A DNA stretch of 64,000 nucleotides from Hetaerina americana (GCA_022747635.1 JAKTNV010000009.1:31162622-31226621), one strand, 5' to 3'; counted from the first letter of the stretch, positions 1 through 13,400 are shown. Program-made: numbers and translations. Notes: generated from the sequence alone by a model not told the origin.

Positions 1-2639
1 TGAAAGATGTTTAATAAGAAAGGGTAATCGCCATCTTAAGAACGCAGACAAAAATATATCGGAAAATATCCTAACCGGAAAGTCCTAACTCCCCGGAGTT
101 TTGCCTTTATGTGATGCATTAGTTTGTGAGACATGCTTTAACAGCCGTTTCATAAATAAATAAAACAGAACTGAGGGATTAGAATCCATAACATTTTGAG
201 GGCATGAAAACCTTGAGAACATACGAGTAGCTCAGGTTTATATTTCATTTGTTCACTTCGGCATGGTATTTCATTGAGAGGTTAACTTGTAGACCGACTT
301 AATAGGTCTATTGCAACGGCTGATTAGAAAATCAATATTAATATCTTAATTAATTACTCAGCAACTTTATATCATCAAAATGATAGCGATAGCTACTTTG
401 TTTAGATGCTATGTAAATCATTCATATTACATAAAACCGTAAGGATTGAAAATTTAAATGAAAACATTCTATTTAGGGAAATGTTTGTATAATGTGATTC
501 AAAGTCTACAGATTCACGCTAAAATATAGCCGATTTAAGTTTCTATAGGGTATTTGTAGAAGCATATATTTTAATGAACTAAATGACTTAAAGATGACCC
601 TTTTAGATTAAAGGGGAAATCCCCTGTCAAAGGATGAAAGGCAGTGTTCACTTCCAATATGATAGGAAAAGGTTAGGGGAACACTGTAGCAAGGATGTGT
701 AATCCTTTATTTTGTAGAGGCAAGGCCTCCTCTTGGATGAAAGACAGATAAAGAGCAGATGGTTTAGGGAATTGCTTTGATTTTTGGCATAAGTTGCAAT
801 GCCACTCACGAAAATGACACTAACATCGGTGTTAGATTGCGCTTTATAATTTCAAAACATTAAATGATGCGAGTTTTTATACAATTTCAAAGACCACTCG
901 CAGCCTCCGAATACGAGAAATTCGGCGAACACAAGCATTGGAGTTAACGTTAACGGGCGCTACATTGAAAAATACGGACAAAACAAGTGAATATAGAAGA
1001 AAGCCATTGAAATATTAATCAGTTGGACATGCTAGCAATAATAATAATAAGCTAAATTTCAAAGTTATTAGTTTTCTGAATGATTTTTCCAAGGTAGAGC
1101 AAGGACGAGTAAAGGAAGACTAGTTTTATTCGTTATAACTTTGTCAATAGATGTACACATTAAAAGAAGGAGTAATAGGAGGAAAAACTAGGAACTAGTT
1201 CCTCTAACTTTTTTGATCAGTTATTTTTCCTTTCTGCTACCGCGAACTTAATGCATTGACACAAAAAAAATATGGGCATAATTCAGTTAAGTAATTTTGA
1301 TCAAGAAGTAGTCATCACAATTTTGTTTTGAGGAATTGAAATTCATTGAGTCGATGGCTATCAATGGAGTGAAAGAATTATTAGAAAGATTTACTATTTG
1401 ACTACTCAATTATATTTGTAGAAAACACATTAAGCTAATCATTACAATTCAAATTCATTTAGAACGCCTCATTGAATGTTGGCCTCGGGATGTGTAACTT
1501 AATGCAGGTGAAACACAAACTAAAAGGAACCATACAATGATTAAGGACGAAGTCATATAAACGGACAAATTTTAACCTGGTCAAATCGATCTGGAGGGAC
1601 CTTGAGGGACGTTAAACGTTTATGATCGATGGGTCACCGTGCTATGGTGGGCCCAGCTGTAATCGTCCTTGAGAGGTCCATAGTTGTGTGACCCTCCATA
1701 AATTTCCTTGTTATCCAAGTGCGCTGCTTCACATGTGGCGAGTCGTAATTCTTGCTTTTAAGGACCTGGCGTTAAAAGGGAGTGCCCGTCGTTAGAGCTG
1801 AACCGAATTTTGTTACTACTGCCAAGGTTTGTAGTTAAAGCGCAATTATGAAACATCTCGAGGGAAGTTACTAACTACATATACTACACTACTACTACAT
1901 ACTACAACAATTCTTGTAGTATCACCGAGCAGGATTGTATTAGGGCTTCTATGTTACTATTACTGCTTCCTATTTTATTGTTATAAAAAAGTGGAATGCA
2001 GTATTCAATATTGAGTTCTAAAATTTATTCAGGCAAAAAGTGGCCATTGATTATATTTATTCATTTTAATATAGTTTTCTAAAGCCTGGAGAATAAAATG
2101 ATAATTCCATAAAAATACGGTATGTTTTTGCCATTATTAAAAATTGGTATTTTACCATATATATTGCTTATTATTAAGTGTCGTTATATTTACCAAATCG
2201 GTGTCTTTGAGTTGACATTCAAAGGTACCCCTTATTGAGATGAGCATTTACGAGCATAGAAAGTTGTAACAGTGTAAAGTAAACCTTATTCATGAGCAAA
2301 ATGTCTTGATGATAAAATTTAATCTTAATTTCCCAAAGGATGTAATGCGTTGTGCGCCTTTAGATACTACTGTATTAGGTAGAAAATATTTATATCTCAT
2401 TTTAAAATATATGTCATTTGTGTGTCTCAATATGCATGAAATGCTTTAGAATACGTAGTAATACATTACGTGGAAAATTACAAGAAAATTTTATCATCAT
2501 GACATATTTTCACAAAACGGGGTTAGTCGCAATTACTTTCAAAACTTGATGTGTACTTCAGTGAGTTAAGCCCCTTAGATACTGAAGTTAGTAAAATATT
2601 TATGCCATTATCGTATGTTGAATATGAATTATCATCGTC
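1..2639. other. AT-rich DNA, no gene seen
   Basis: No supportable gene or mobile element. A short degenerate ACT/TAC-rich simple repeat lies near 1877-1912. About 1590-1830 is noticeably richer in G+C than its surroundings and could be an old repeat, but I could not match it to any of the elements found elsewhere in the window. Confidence 0.5.
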
Positions 2640-3250
2640 AATTACAACATATCGTCATCAATCCATTATCCCTAACATTGGTTCTGAATCCGGTCATTGG
2701 GTTGTTGTAGCTTTCGGAAATTTCTGATACCCCTCCATTCATTCTTACTTCTTTGCATTGGCCTCTTGTATGGTGGTTCCCCTGATCCATCCTCGGTCTT
2801 CCTCTGTTATCATTAGTCCTTTCCATCAATCATGGTCTTAAGTGAACTAACTCAGAATTTGTCAATGTACGTATTTTAATTCTTCTTCCAATCAGTGTCC
2901 TCCAGCCTCTCTGATTACTCTTTTTAGGAAGTAATTCTTAAAATTCTACTCAAGCAATCAATTATATTTTCAATGTTCTTATATGAAACCCCATTCCATT
3001 CGTTTGTAATTTTATTCCCTCGCCTACTACAATCGTCCTTTCCTTAACTTTTAGAAATTAAGTGCCATATATTTGAATTTATAGACATTTCCCTCATTTG
3101 TAGAATTGAAGTATCGACGGTTAGTATGAGTACAGGTTGCTTCTGCATCCCCTGTTTTGGTATATAGTATATGCTGAATGATTTGTTGTTTTTACTTATG
3201 ACAGTTATCATTTTCTTCTTTTTGCTTGGCGTTTTTTCGGAATACTGAGG
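2640..3250 (-). pseudogene. Decayed LINE: RT thumb and C-terminal tail (relic)
   Basis: Read on the minus strand with frame changes, this stretch gives blocks in the order of an arthropod non-LTR retrotransposon ORF2. A K-rich patch followed by ISKNN (about 3225-3160) resembles the 'KTKxM-xxS' strand after the RT active site. RTLIGRRIK (about 2906-2884) and ELVHLKTMIDGK (about 2870-2825, read across a frame change) resemble the 'I..I..R...GH.LR...L..VIEGR' region. RGRPRM (about 2800-2785) is the arginine- and glycine-rich tail. Just below, a degenerate GAT-rich stretch (2680-2630) resembles the short-repeat 3' tail such elements often carry. The spacing is shorter than usual, so internal deletions are likely. 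No intact frame remains and it cannot encode protein. The match is from pattern memory only; the RGRPR block is the strongest part and the upstream blocks are weaker. Confidence 0.5.
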
Positions 3251-3666
3251 CATTCAATTCTTTACGTCACTAATGAGTGACGCAAATAAAGGACCCAAGC
3301 TCCCTGCACATTGTTTCCAAAAACACGCCATTAGATTTTTCCTAATTTATAGAAACTGCAATTATGTAAAGTTTGATCAAAATTGGATCATCTTTAATAA
3401 TTCACCTTTGCTAAAATTCAAGCACTTATTGAAAATGCACAATTTTGGCCAAATTTGTCTATTTGGTAGTAAAATTTATCTTTATGATATATCTTCGATT
3501 ACACAAGTACCAGTTGCAGGTCACAATTAAGCCGGCATGCATAGCTAGGAACACTGGTTTTTTAATGGGACCAAACGAACATGACTACCAAAATGATCAT
3601 CCACGGTTTCTTTATTGTTAATTGTTCTCACAGCTATTACTGTTTTTTTTCATTAAAACCGTATAG

Positions 3667-3722
3667 CCCTGTGGCACAATGGTTCGACATATTCTCGTGG
3701 AGATTGGGATAGGAATCCATGG
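3667..3722 (+). repeat. tRNA-like sequence (tRNA pseudogene or SINE head)
   Basis: TGGCACAATGG at 3672-3682 fits the pol III A box. About 35 bases later a diverged B-box-like GATAGGAATCC (3708-3718) appears at tRNA-like spacing. The acceptor stem does not pair well, so this is not a functional tRNA. It may be the head of an old SINE, but the sequence after it does not match the SINE bodies at 13.99 and 45.92 kb. Confidence 0.3.
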
Positions 3723-4939
3723 ATATACATGGAGCTGTATTCAGCTTGCCGCGTAATCCGAAAAGTCTTGGGCACACAATATCTCAAAAGCAGACCCAGG
3801 AGAGGGATAGAGAGAAGCACACATTCTTCTTGTAGCCCGCTTCATCTCCGCACTTCCCATGGATGGTTGATTGAATTTCTTTATTGCCACGGCCTATCCG
3901 AATCCTTTGAGATGAGCGAGGGACCGATTATAGGGATTGCGTGTTTTGGGGGTGGGAAAGGAATAGGGACTTTACAGACGGTTTATATCCATTTGCTTGT
4001 TAAGCGGAACGAGAAACATATAGTCATTTATGTGTTTCCTCGGAAATTACGGCAGCAGATATCGACTGACGGTAATAAAAGGGTTATGTATTACATTCCA
4101 TGTACTCATACAAAGCTTTCCTTCGTTTAGTCTTATAGATAGATATTAAGCATCTACAAATGGAGAAGATGGCTATTTTAATTGATTTAATTTTCCTAGA
4201 GTAATACGCATCTTCAGACTTAATAATATCCGTTGTAATTATTGACAATGTTGCAAAAAATAAAATAAAATTTCAATGAGCAGTTTAACCAAGGTTTCCA
4301 CTTATTTTTTGATAATAGAAACTTATGCCTTAGTATTATTTTAGGAAGACGACCAGGTGTTAACAAACAAGTTATTAGAATACTTGTGATCAGATTGCTG
4401 AATTTAGTTTTATTAAGGATACGCCAGTTGTAGGCACTCCCTTTTAAAACTAGCTATGCTATTTAAATTATTCTTATTACATGCACCAAAAATTCTTGTA
4501 TTGGAAGCCTGTACCTCCAGTCGATTCCTTTTAGCATTGCCTAAAAAAATATGTAGACAAACGTATTTATATTTCACCTGAGAATCGTTGGTAAAAAGTG
4601 CCATTTAGTTGTAAATGATATGGAAAAGAATTTCGCGCATTTAAACTTATTTATGAGAAAATTGTATTTCAAACTGCAACCACAAAGACCTTTATTAAAT
4701 AGGAAGTGACATCTTACTATGATAAAATGAAATTGATTTGGTAAAACTCATTATTATAATTTATGCGTAGTGTGCTTTTAATGAATCACAAAAAATTAAC
4801 ATTAATTGCTGGTAACCCGAACTAATATTAAAACTTACGTTATACCATTATCAGTCCTTTGGCTTTAAAAATCACCCTGGTGTGTAATGGTTACTTATAA
4901 TATGTTTTTCTCGTATTGACCTTAAGTTCAAATAATAAG
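3723..4939. other. No gene seen
   Basis: A 133-codon open stretch on the plus strand (3729-4130) shows no recognisable domain, no signal peptide and no conserved motif, so I do not call it a gene. The rest is AT-rich and featureless. Confidence 0.4.
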
Positions 4940-5380
4940 GATTATTATTAATATCGGTAATCCACGGATTTAGGCAGGTTTTTTTATGTACACAAGCTGC
5001 CAAACTACCAAACGGTACAGTGATAATTCCCTTAAGTCTCGTAAAAAAACACAACCCAATACCCAACAGTGCAATAAGTCTCTTTTCATCTCTGTACACT
5101 TCCCATCTTTTCGTTCAACATCCCTATCTAATTCTCGCACCTTCCTCGTTTGCCTGAAATTAACCCCTCTATTATAGTTTTCGACATACCATCGCCAATC
5201 ATAATGCTCAGCATCCGCCTTTAATGCCTCCTTTGGATTAATCCATTAATCCCCTCTCCTCCTACGCCGTACATGGTATCAAATGGACTTCCTCGTTTGT
5301 TTCCTTTAGGATGAAGAATACTAATAATTTCTTATTATCTGTTTGAATGCGTCTTCAGCTGGTCCCAATTATGGCAAAGA
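4940..5380 (-). pseudogene. Decayed LINE C-terminal region and 3' end (relic)
   Basis: On the minus strand, with frame changes, this reads as the C-terminal end of a non-LTR retrotransposon ORF2. KETNEEVHL and EERGLMD (about 5320-5230) fit the 'xTNEEVL..V.EER.L' region. SKTIIEGLISGKRGRC (about 5190-5140) fits the 'L..VIEGR.EGKRGRG' tail. IGMLNE (about 5135-5115) fits 'R.GMLxx', followed by EMKR near 5085. Below it the DNA becomes TA/TAA-rich near 4960-4935, like a simple-sequence 3' tail. This relic matches the plus-strand relics at 15.08, 16.16 and 48.0 kb and the minus-strand one at 16.69 kb, so all appear to be one family. It has several stops and shifts and is non-functional. Confidence 0.6.
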
Positions 5381-5724
5381 ACTGATTAAAATGTTCTACC
5401 TTTTGAATTTCCTCTTTCACCGGTACCGTGTATCTCGGAGAAAGAAAATATCACTTTTACCATGATGCATTTTAGTTATTCCACACCGCACTGAAATTAG
5501 TATATTATTCTTTTGCCAAGTTAGTGGGTCATTGCAGTACTTTAACAGATACTGTTTTGGGCACTTAACTGATTTTCTCTTATTTTACACTATATTTATT
5601 AAAGTCTATGTTACCTGTGAAACTCAAATACCTATTAAACTTAAATATGCACCTTAAATACTCGACTCAACGAAATGGTTGAACAAATTTCAGTGAAAAA
5701 AATTCAATTTATAGACCAAAGTTT

Positions 5725-5816
5725 CGAGGGTGGTCTGAAAAGTTTTTGACCTCAGAAAATTACAGAAAAAATGTCTTGTATCTTTGTTAGGTCGGAAACT
5801 TTTCAGACCACCCTCG
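5725..5816. mobile_element. 92-bp mariner-type MITE
   Basis: The two ends are inverted repeats of about 28 bp with few differences. Each begins CGAGGGTGGTCTGAAAAGTT and continues into a GACCT block. A TA follows the right end; the left flank reads TT, probably a mutated TA target duplication. There is no coding capacity. The CGAGGGT start resembles that of the mariner at 58.73 kb, but the remainder of the repeat differs, so it belongs to another family. It would depend on a transposase supplied from elsewhere. Confidence 0.75.
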
Positions 5817-8800
5817 TATATTCGTTACATTTAAATGGGAAGAGATGAGTTTTATAATGAATTTTCTTGTGATTTTTCCACAATATAAAAAATGAGTGAT
5901 CGAAAAAATAAAATTATTTTGAGCTTGGTTAATAATAGATAATATAGATAACTTGTATCAAGGGTTATCGCTTGCCACCGTTCAATGCGTTTTTTTGAAT
6001 GCATGGCTTTCGATAAAGGTGATATATTATTTTCCTTCGCTATGCGGGACTCATAAATGTCGCTGCAGGTAAAGGAACTTATTGCAAAATTTCATTCTTG
6101 CATAGTACTGATGGATCTTGCTTCTGGGTAACTCTTTCCTATTTACAACTGAATATTTAGGAAAATTATTCCTACCCTGTTTCAAAATCGTTCGGGCACG
6201 AGCTTGAGAGCATTATTAAATTGAATAGTGAAATTGTTTTAAAATTTAGATTAAACTATTTGTTCTTGCGAACACCCCCTACTTAAAAGGCAAAGTGTCT
6301 CCCGCCGATTAAGTGGAATTGGCGTGCAAGACTGAGAAGAGGTTTTAATGTTCTTTCACGGCTTCCTTCACAATACTACCGTAACAAATATCATTCTCAG
6401 TCGTATGGCGGGTATATATGACCCGCTAATCGACCAAATGTACCCATTTTAGAACTTTTTAATAGGAGGGGTGTGGTTGATAGAAATTTAAACTTTTGGT
6501 CTTCTCAGGAGTCGAGGGGCAAACATGGTGACGTAGGACCCTGCAAGCTTTACTAAAAGATATTTTTGGGCACCAGATATTCCTGGGAAACTGTGGGCAG
6601 CTCAGGGAAATAAGCTGGTTAGTCTTCAATTAAGTGTAAATTATACTCATCATTGGACCCGGACGAGATAAAAACAAGTCTTAAATATGAAACCAGTCAT
6701 CTTTAAATGTTTTTTTAATCGTAAAAGAGCTTCATCACTTGTATTAGAACGCTCCTTGCCAGCCAGCATATTCTAAAAAGTAATCCCACATCCTCCGGTA
6801 AGATTACGTGCACTAAATTTTTCAATGTCCTTGTGCCAAATGCGGGTAGAAACACTTTAGTTCTGAGTTCGATGATGTCGTGTTCATGAATGTAGTGATT
6901 CTTGGTTCCAGAGGCCCCCATACCCGGGAAGGCGCCCCTGGTGTATTAGTACTGGACGAGGTCAACTCTCACTTCGAAATATGACTACACTTTCTTTATA
7001 TTCAGTTTATCTTATTCAAGAGTCTCAATTTATAGAAAAAAATTGAAAATAAAAATACATCAGAATTTAAAACAGACGAATACATATATGTTCTTGCCTA
7101 AAATTTGTAGAAAATTACCAATATTTTTGTTATTGAAAGAGAGGTGACATTGTAATTTTACTAGATGGTACTTCTAGTTAAATTATCAGGTAAATCGTCG
7201 GTCATAAATACGGGGAAAAATTACCACCTTTAATTTCATGATGACTTTCATTTGTTACTTTTAGCAGGCAGGAAATGAATGTTACTTCTTGAAATTGTTA
7301 CACACAATCTCTTACGTGCTTACGTTTCTGAAGGAAGGGAAGGAATAGTTTTCCTTTAAAAAGGCTTTAGTTTATTTTATAAATAATAGTCTTTTCTAGT
7401 CTCCTAAATTAGAAAATGACAAGGGATTCTGTGAAAGACTATTAACGAACCAACGTATCAACATGGCGTCATAATTGGTGTTACAGAATTAATGTATTTA
7501 ATTTTGAGGTGATAAAATATTTTACCCTCACTCCGTGTTATTACCTTATTCTACCTGAACCCTTGCATTGTAAATTTTTTTCTCATGAAAAAAGGATAGC
7601 AGTTTTTTTTTTTACTTTTACTAATTTTTACTATTCTAATTTTTTATTAAATTTAAAGTATTTACGATTTTTTAACCATCTAGTTTAAATAACCATATTT
7701 AATTATTAAAAAAAACTTTTCTCTTGAAGGCAAACATTATTGTGGTATTATTTTGAGAATATCCCTTAAAAATGAATGGATGTCGGTGAGGAAAATCGAA
7801 TCTGGTTGAGAATTCGCTGTGGCAATCTCGATTTGAGAATTTTCTCGAATTTGGAGTCTCATGTCCGTCGTCCGCATGGAATTTGCGTCCGTGTGGTTTG
7901 AGGATGAGGGCGATTGCATTCCCTTGGTCTCCATTAATGCCCAGGACATGTTCCGCGTGCAATTACGAAGTCACGTGCAACGACACTGCTGGTTTGCAAG
8001 TCTACGGGCCTTGATTGTCAACAGCAGAAATGTTAGCTGTCCAAATGTAGTGTACTCCAACTTCTTTTGTCAAAAACACTTGATTTAGTGGGCGAATGTT
8101 TATAAGGTGCCTCTTCTTTTAATAATTGTTTGCCAGTAGTGATTCATATTTGCATAGCGAACTACCTTTGAATGGCATTGGAAAATACGCGAAAGAATTC
8201 TCTTTTAAACATATCTCCTATCTACAAACATTATATTTTCCTGTATTTATGTAGTACTTACTTTATTGTGTGTCCTATAGGGAAAAATAGAAAAATTAGG
8301 CACCAACTAAACTGTTCAAAATTATGTACGCTCAGCCACCAGTTTTACCCCACGTACGGAAATTCATAAGTTAACATGTAGTATATTGATTTAAATTTCA
8401 GCATTGCAAATTTTACGATTATTTGTGCTAAATATTGACAGACAAGGACCGATCTACAAATCTGACATTTTTTAGATAATGCTCTTTGCAATAAATTTTA
8501 ATAATTGTGTTTTTTTATTTCTGTGAGAATTCATCTACAAAGAAGTAAGACCTCATAGTATTTCGCGAATCCATTTATTCGGCGGAGGGATTTCTTAGAA
8601 AAATCCACGTAGCATTTAACTTTTTTTGCGGAATTTATGGCAAAAATTTCGAACGAATCAGGTCAAGAACGAGACAAGTTTGCCTCTTAAGGTTATGGAA
8701 AGATGAGAAATAAAAGTTTCTGCTATAAATGAAGACTGACTGACTACAAAATTTCTTAGCAGCTACTCTAGACCCTTTCTCGACCATAAATGTAATAAGG

Positions 8801-9719
8801 CTGCGTTTCCATCTAACGTCTTACCCAACTTACCATTCCTTTCATTTCGTTTTAATTAATTTCTTCAGCTACTCACGGACATACATGTTCCGCTTAAAAC
8901 AATTTCTAACAAACCGATTGTCATGAGAGTGAAAAGGAAAAATGTAATCTCCATTTTTCTGATGAAGTTTCAATGGCAGACTCTTTTATTTCAGTTAGCT
9001 TTTGGCCCCCTCTTTTAGTGGTCAACGTTTAAACGTATTTCATTTTTCGCAACTAATGTGCTGTAATGTGCACTCAGTGTTATTCTAAATTGATAATTGA
9101 TAGTCATATTTAAAACTTTAGCTTTTAACTTCTAATCCGTATTTTTTCTAGAGATAGAATCGTATAGAGGTAGGACATTTATACTAAGCAGTTCAGTAAC
9201 TACTGATATTAAAAAAAATTTTTTGTATACTGGTTATAAATAATTATTAACCAATGATACTCATTAAACCGTAAACCTTAGTTTTTTCAGAAGATTTGGA
9301 AGGCTTAAAATTTTATTTTTATTTCTGCCTGCTGTTATTTTTAGATCAATTTTGTTATATCAATAATTAGGTGGAACCCAATTTATTCGCCAAATTATAT
9401 AATTTGTTGATAAAAGAAACTATATTAATGATAAACTCCAATACTTTAGCTCAGAAATCATGCTTTAATTTTCGGTGTGAAATAAAATTTCGAGTGAAAC
9501 ATGCTATCATTACTTCGGACATATTTTATGCAATTTTTTCTAAAAAACGTTCTTCCTATTGTTTTAGTGGCCTCTGTGTTTAGATAAGAGATTAAGTTCA
9601 AGTGAACTTTCATATTTAAAACTAACATTCGAAATACCACGCTAGTGAAACTATTTTAAAGAATCCCATTTCAAAGATTCTCTATTTAGTGCGATAGATG
9701 GTATATACTACTTCAGCTG
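5817..9719. other. AT-rich DNA, no gene seen
   Basis: No supportable gene. A small GC-rich hairpin lies at about 6409-6427 (GCGGGT / ACCCGC). About 7850-8010 is richer in CpG, with overlapping short open frames on both strands that I cannot identify. Several poly-T tracts near 7600-7680 are simple sequence. Confidence 0.45.
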
Positions 9720-9818
9720 TTTTTCTCAGCATATAGGAGGAATTATCTACGTTTTTCTCAATATATTGGAAGAAATATCTGCGTTTATCAATACATCCAG
9801 CTTCGGAATTTATCTGCG
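9720..9818 (+). repeat. Imperfect tandem repeat, three units of 32-35 bp
   Basis: Units at 9720-9751, 9752-9783 and 9784-9818 each start with a TTTT/TTTATC run and end in ATCTACG or ATCTGCG. The first two are both 32 bp and match closely. The third is 35 bp and more diverged. No coding role is seen. Confidence 0.65.
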
Positions 9819-11869
9819 TGCTGGGTTCGTAATATTACTTACCTGGTATAGTTATAAAAAATGATAGGAACGTAGGGGGGCATAAATATTTTAAGTACGC
9901 ATCCGCGAGACAGAAATCGCGGCAGAAAATATTGCAAAATGCCTAGCCATGACGAAGAGTTGATCAAGGGTTCTTATTAATGGGTTAAGAGCTGAGTTTA
10001 GTACTGCACGCAATGCGCAATATGGCGAGCTGTCTAGTTTACGGCAGCCAAAGGATATTGAATCTCTGTTGGTAAGACTCCCTCAGTGTTCTGCTTACAC
10101 CCTTCCCTCCTCTTCGTCCTACTCTCAATCATACTCCTTTCATCTGAACGCATTGTCGCATGAAGATATTCCACAAATCCCGTAGGAACGGCTTTACACT
10201 TCTATTTCCTCTTCCTGAAAAATTCTAGAACAAGTGGAATTCGGGTCTTTCCGTTGGAATTGCAAGGAATGGGAGAGGGGGCTGAGAGAGGAGAGGAGGG
10301 TCGGTGCGAAACGACAAATGAATGCTCGAATGTGTGGTCCGCCCGTGATTTAATGCGGTATTACGACTTAAAACAGGATTCTAAAATGGGGCATGAGAGA
10401 GAAAGATGAGATGTAAGACTTATAGCAGCGAGTATTCCCTTATTGCAAGATGAAGGCATGAGTTATTTTGCAAGCTTATATCATAGGTTTTTATCAAAAT
10501 TGGGAATTTTAAAATTTTTTTGCCCGTGAGGATCTGAATATATTGAATTAATTTAAACTTTTAATTGTGATATTCTTTTTTGATTATTCTGAAAGAGAAT
10601 TCTTAGCAGAATATGTTCCTGACTGTTTGAGATTAAAAAGTTTATTCCAATTAGTGTTTCTACTGCACCTACTAAATGTATTGTTTAGGGAATTTATTAT
10701 GAATTTTTCAATGTAACTAGGAAAGCCATTAAAAATATTATATAAATACTATTTTTCAAAAATAAATTATTCATTTTGTATATGAGAAGGTTAAAGCGGA
10801 AATTATTTTGCATTTTTTTATTTAACCTTGATATGCTGTGAGAATTATGAGAATAATAAGGTTGGCTATTTATATAAACTGGCCTAAGTTAAACACCCAC
10901 TAGTAATTGAACGTGGGGACATATACGAGATGATTTGCGAGATCAGCAACCGTTTTTATGGGTACCCTTAGCCCGTTGAGGTCGTGCCTCCAGGTCAATA
11001 CCTTGTCATATCCGGAACACCTCGGATATCTCTTTCCAGTGACGGAACACTGATAGGATATCCTCCGGAGGCGGGAGGATTGGAAGTCTTTTTTTGTAGG
11101 GGTGATTAAAGAAGCGGAATGTAGTCGCTGGTAGATGCATCATGCGGCCAAATTTTTAATCTTCCCAGCCTTAATGATCCTTCTACCCACCCTATTCCTC
11201 TCCTCCCCCAGCCTGCCGCCTCTTTGCTTTTACCATGCCTGGGAATAGCTTAGGGAAGCGACCTTTCTTCATCTAAAATAATCCTTGCATAAACTCCCAA
11301 AGCCGCACCGCAAAATATAAACCAGTCATAGCGGGGGCGGTAGAAGTCTGTGGGAAGAAAGGGGTGGGGTGTTTTGAGAGACGGCAAGAGAGAGAAATAG
11401 TTGGGGCTGGGTTTAAAAAAAATATATCCCTGCGATGCGCGATGATTAAACTCCAGTCTCATAATCATATTAACCCCTTAAAACTCGGTGAGCAGCTCAC
11501 TTTGTGAATTTTCCAGTCATTCCCAAATGGTTTCCTTCATTCCCTCCTCCCACAACTCCCTGTCTTTTCCATCTTTTGTTTTCCTTGCTTTTCAATTTTT
11601 GTCCTTCTCTCCACCCTGCAACTTCATTCGTTGTCAGTCTCACGACATTTGAGCAAGCAAGAGTGCTGGGAATTAAACGTTCTCCCTGGCTCTTCTTAAG
11701 CATTAGGCGTGAAGGTTTCCTTTTGTTGTTAGAGAAATGGCACCGCATTCAGATTTGTAGTATTGAAGTAATCATGATGAAGAGGTCATGAATTTTTCGC
11801 TGACGTAGAAAGTTTTTGATATTAGGATGTTTTCCAGTATTGTTAGAACCTAGCTCTATTTGTTTCCTT
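9819..11869. other. No gene seen; several purine- or pyrimidine-rich patches
   Basis: The stretch contains a G/A-rich patch near 10265-10310, a GC-richer patch near 10900-11240 and a pyrimidine-rich patch near 11520-11610. The open frames over these patches are low-complexity shadows. Nothing here is recognisable as a gene or element. Confidence 0.4.
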
Positions 11870-12150
11870 CATATATCCTTTCCTTGTCCTCACAGCTCCA
11901 TGACGTATTTTAATCATTCCTCGTTTCTTTCTCTAGTTTATGCATTTAATTGGCTACATTTATCGGGGTGTTTATCGTTAAATTGGAACTCTTAAAGTTT
12001 TTACCATCTCAATCCCTTCAACGCATTCTCTCGTTACCAAATCTAAAAGACTTCTTATTAGCAACTCTTTGTGTTTTCATTTAATCCCATTATTCATTGG
12101 TAGCGCCACATTTCAACTTGCTACATTTTTAGATGTAGTCTTCTTGGTTT
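11870..12150 (-). pseudogene. Possible LINE C-terminal relic
   Basis: On the minus strand, EMWRYQ followed by IMGLN (about 12115-12080) resembles the 'FEMWxYRRMLxI' signature of arthropod LINE ORF2 tails. It is followed by KEVF and RENALKGLRW patches that fit 'NEEVL..V.RE..L.xI' after frame changes. Several stops interrupt the blocks. This is the weakest of the LINE calls because only short blocks can be read. Confidence 0.35.
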
Positions 12151-13189
12151 TCAAGTGTTACTTATCTTAATTTATTTCATAATTGTTTTCAATGGATCAA
12201 TTGTATTATCTTTGTTCCTCATGCGATATTTATGATTCATATAATATCTTTTTTATCCCTAATTCAATATACTTACTAGTACTTGCGTTAGGTCCTCGTA
12301 CTTTAGAGCAAGTGTTGCATTACTCTTCACGGACCAAAGTGCCCTTATCAATTACTTTAGCTTACGTTCATCATATTTTATTTCACCGTATATCTTTTAA
12401 ATTTCATTGTACTCGTGCATGTAAATTGTTGAAAAAAGAACAAAATGAGTCTCAATGTATTGCATTTTCTTTATTTCACCGTATTTTGTACTTACACCAC
12501 ACTTGGTCACTGCCTTTTACTCTCGTCACAGAGCGGATATCAATCCATTGTCATATCATGTTATTATTATTATTTACATTTCGTTATAATTAGGCAAAAG
12601 GCCCGGTGGCAACGGTCCAGTGATGCACCCTTATAATGCAGGGAAGAACAAATTTGAAACAAAATGCATTTAAAAACAATGGCACTTAGAGATTCTCGAG
12701 TTTCCCAACCGCACCCGTACCATCACATATGGCCCAGATTCACACCATACAAAGCAAAGCACCATCCAACATCACGCTCCGTCCAAAATTACAAACTTTT
12801 CTACATCATACCCCTTCCAAAATCACGTACCGTGATGGCACCACACACTTTTACAATCCAACTTCTCACGCCATCCACATCTCGTTATGGACAATATTTT
12901 AAATAAATAAAATAATATGATAATAACCGACAAATAAAATTTATTACCCAGTCCTTTTTCCACGGGGTGCTTTAACCTATTTTTAAAACTCCTAAGGTTG
13001 TTGGAAATGGGTCAAAAAATCTTTCAGGCAGCTGGGTACATTCGACAATAATTCTGTTTAAAAATGAACATTTTCCTATTTTTTCTGTTTTCTTATTTTT
13101 ATTTTAAAATTGTGGCCGTTTTTTCCCTCACAATTTGGTTTTTCTATCTCGTTCCATAAATCATCCTACTCTTTGTAATTTTGAACTAT
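12151..13189. other. No gene seen
   Basis: Pyrimidine-rich, AT-rich DNA. The plus-strand open frame at 12183-12593 (136 codons) is rich in Y, F, L, H and S, as expected of the complement of a purine-rich strand, and shows no domain. It may be the complement of further LINE relics, but I cannot read convincing blocks. Confidence 0.4.
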
Positions 13190-13400
13190 TCTGTGCATCA
13201 CACCTAGTCTACTTCTTCTCTACTGGTCCAATAGGGATTGGTTACTCCAACCCATATTGGTCATGACGCCTTATGTTCAAGTTCACGATTTCGGAAGCTT
13301 TCTCCGGATCCACGACGGCTATAAATGTGGAATGGCCTCTTTCCTTTCTCTTCTGTATGATTGGTTTTCTCGTTTATCCCATTCTTTTGAACGTTAGGCT
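13190..13400 (-). pseudogene. LINE reverse-transcriptase fragment (motif A region)
   Basis: The minus strand encodes FIAVVDPEKASEIVNLN at about 13330-13276. This fits RT motif A of non-LTR retrotransposons ('xxxFVDLEKAFDxV'), where the first aspartate binds the catalytic metal ion. The preceding basic KREN...RREKG stretch fits the usual charged linker before motif A. The following blocks contain stops. The motif retains the aspartate, but the conserved F-D after KA is changed, as expected in a dead copy. Confidence 0.45.

Noticed and set aside
3729..4130. 133-codon plus-strand frame
   Set aside because: No motif, no signal peptide and no similarity to known families that I can see.
12183..12593. 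136-codon plus-strand frame rich in Y, F, L and H
   Set aside because: Pyrimidine-rich low-complexity translation; no domain, and it lies among minus-strand LINE relics.
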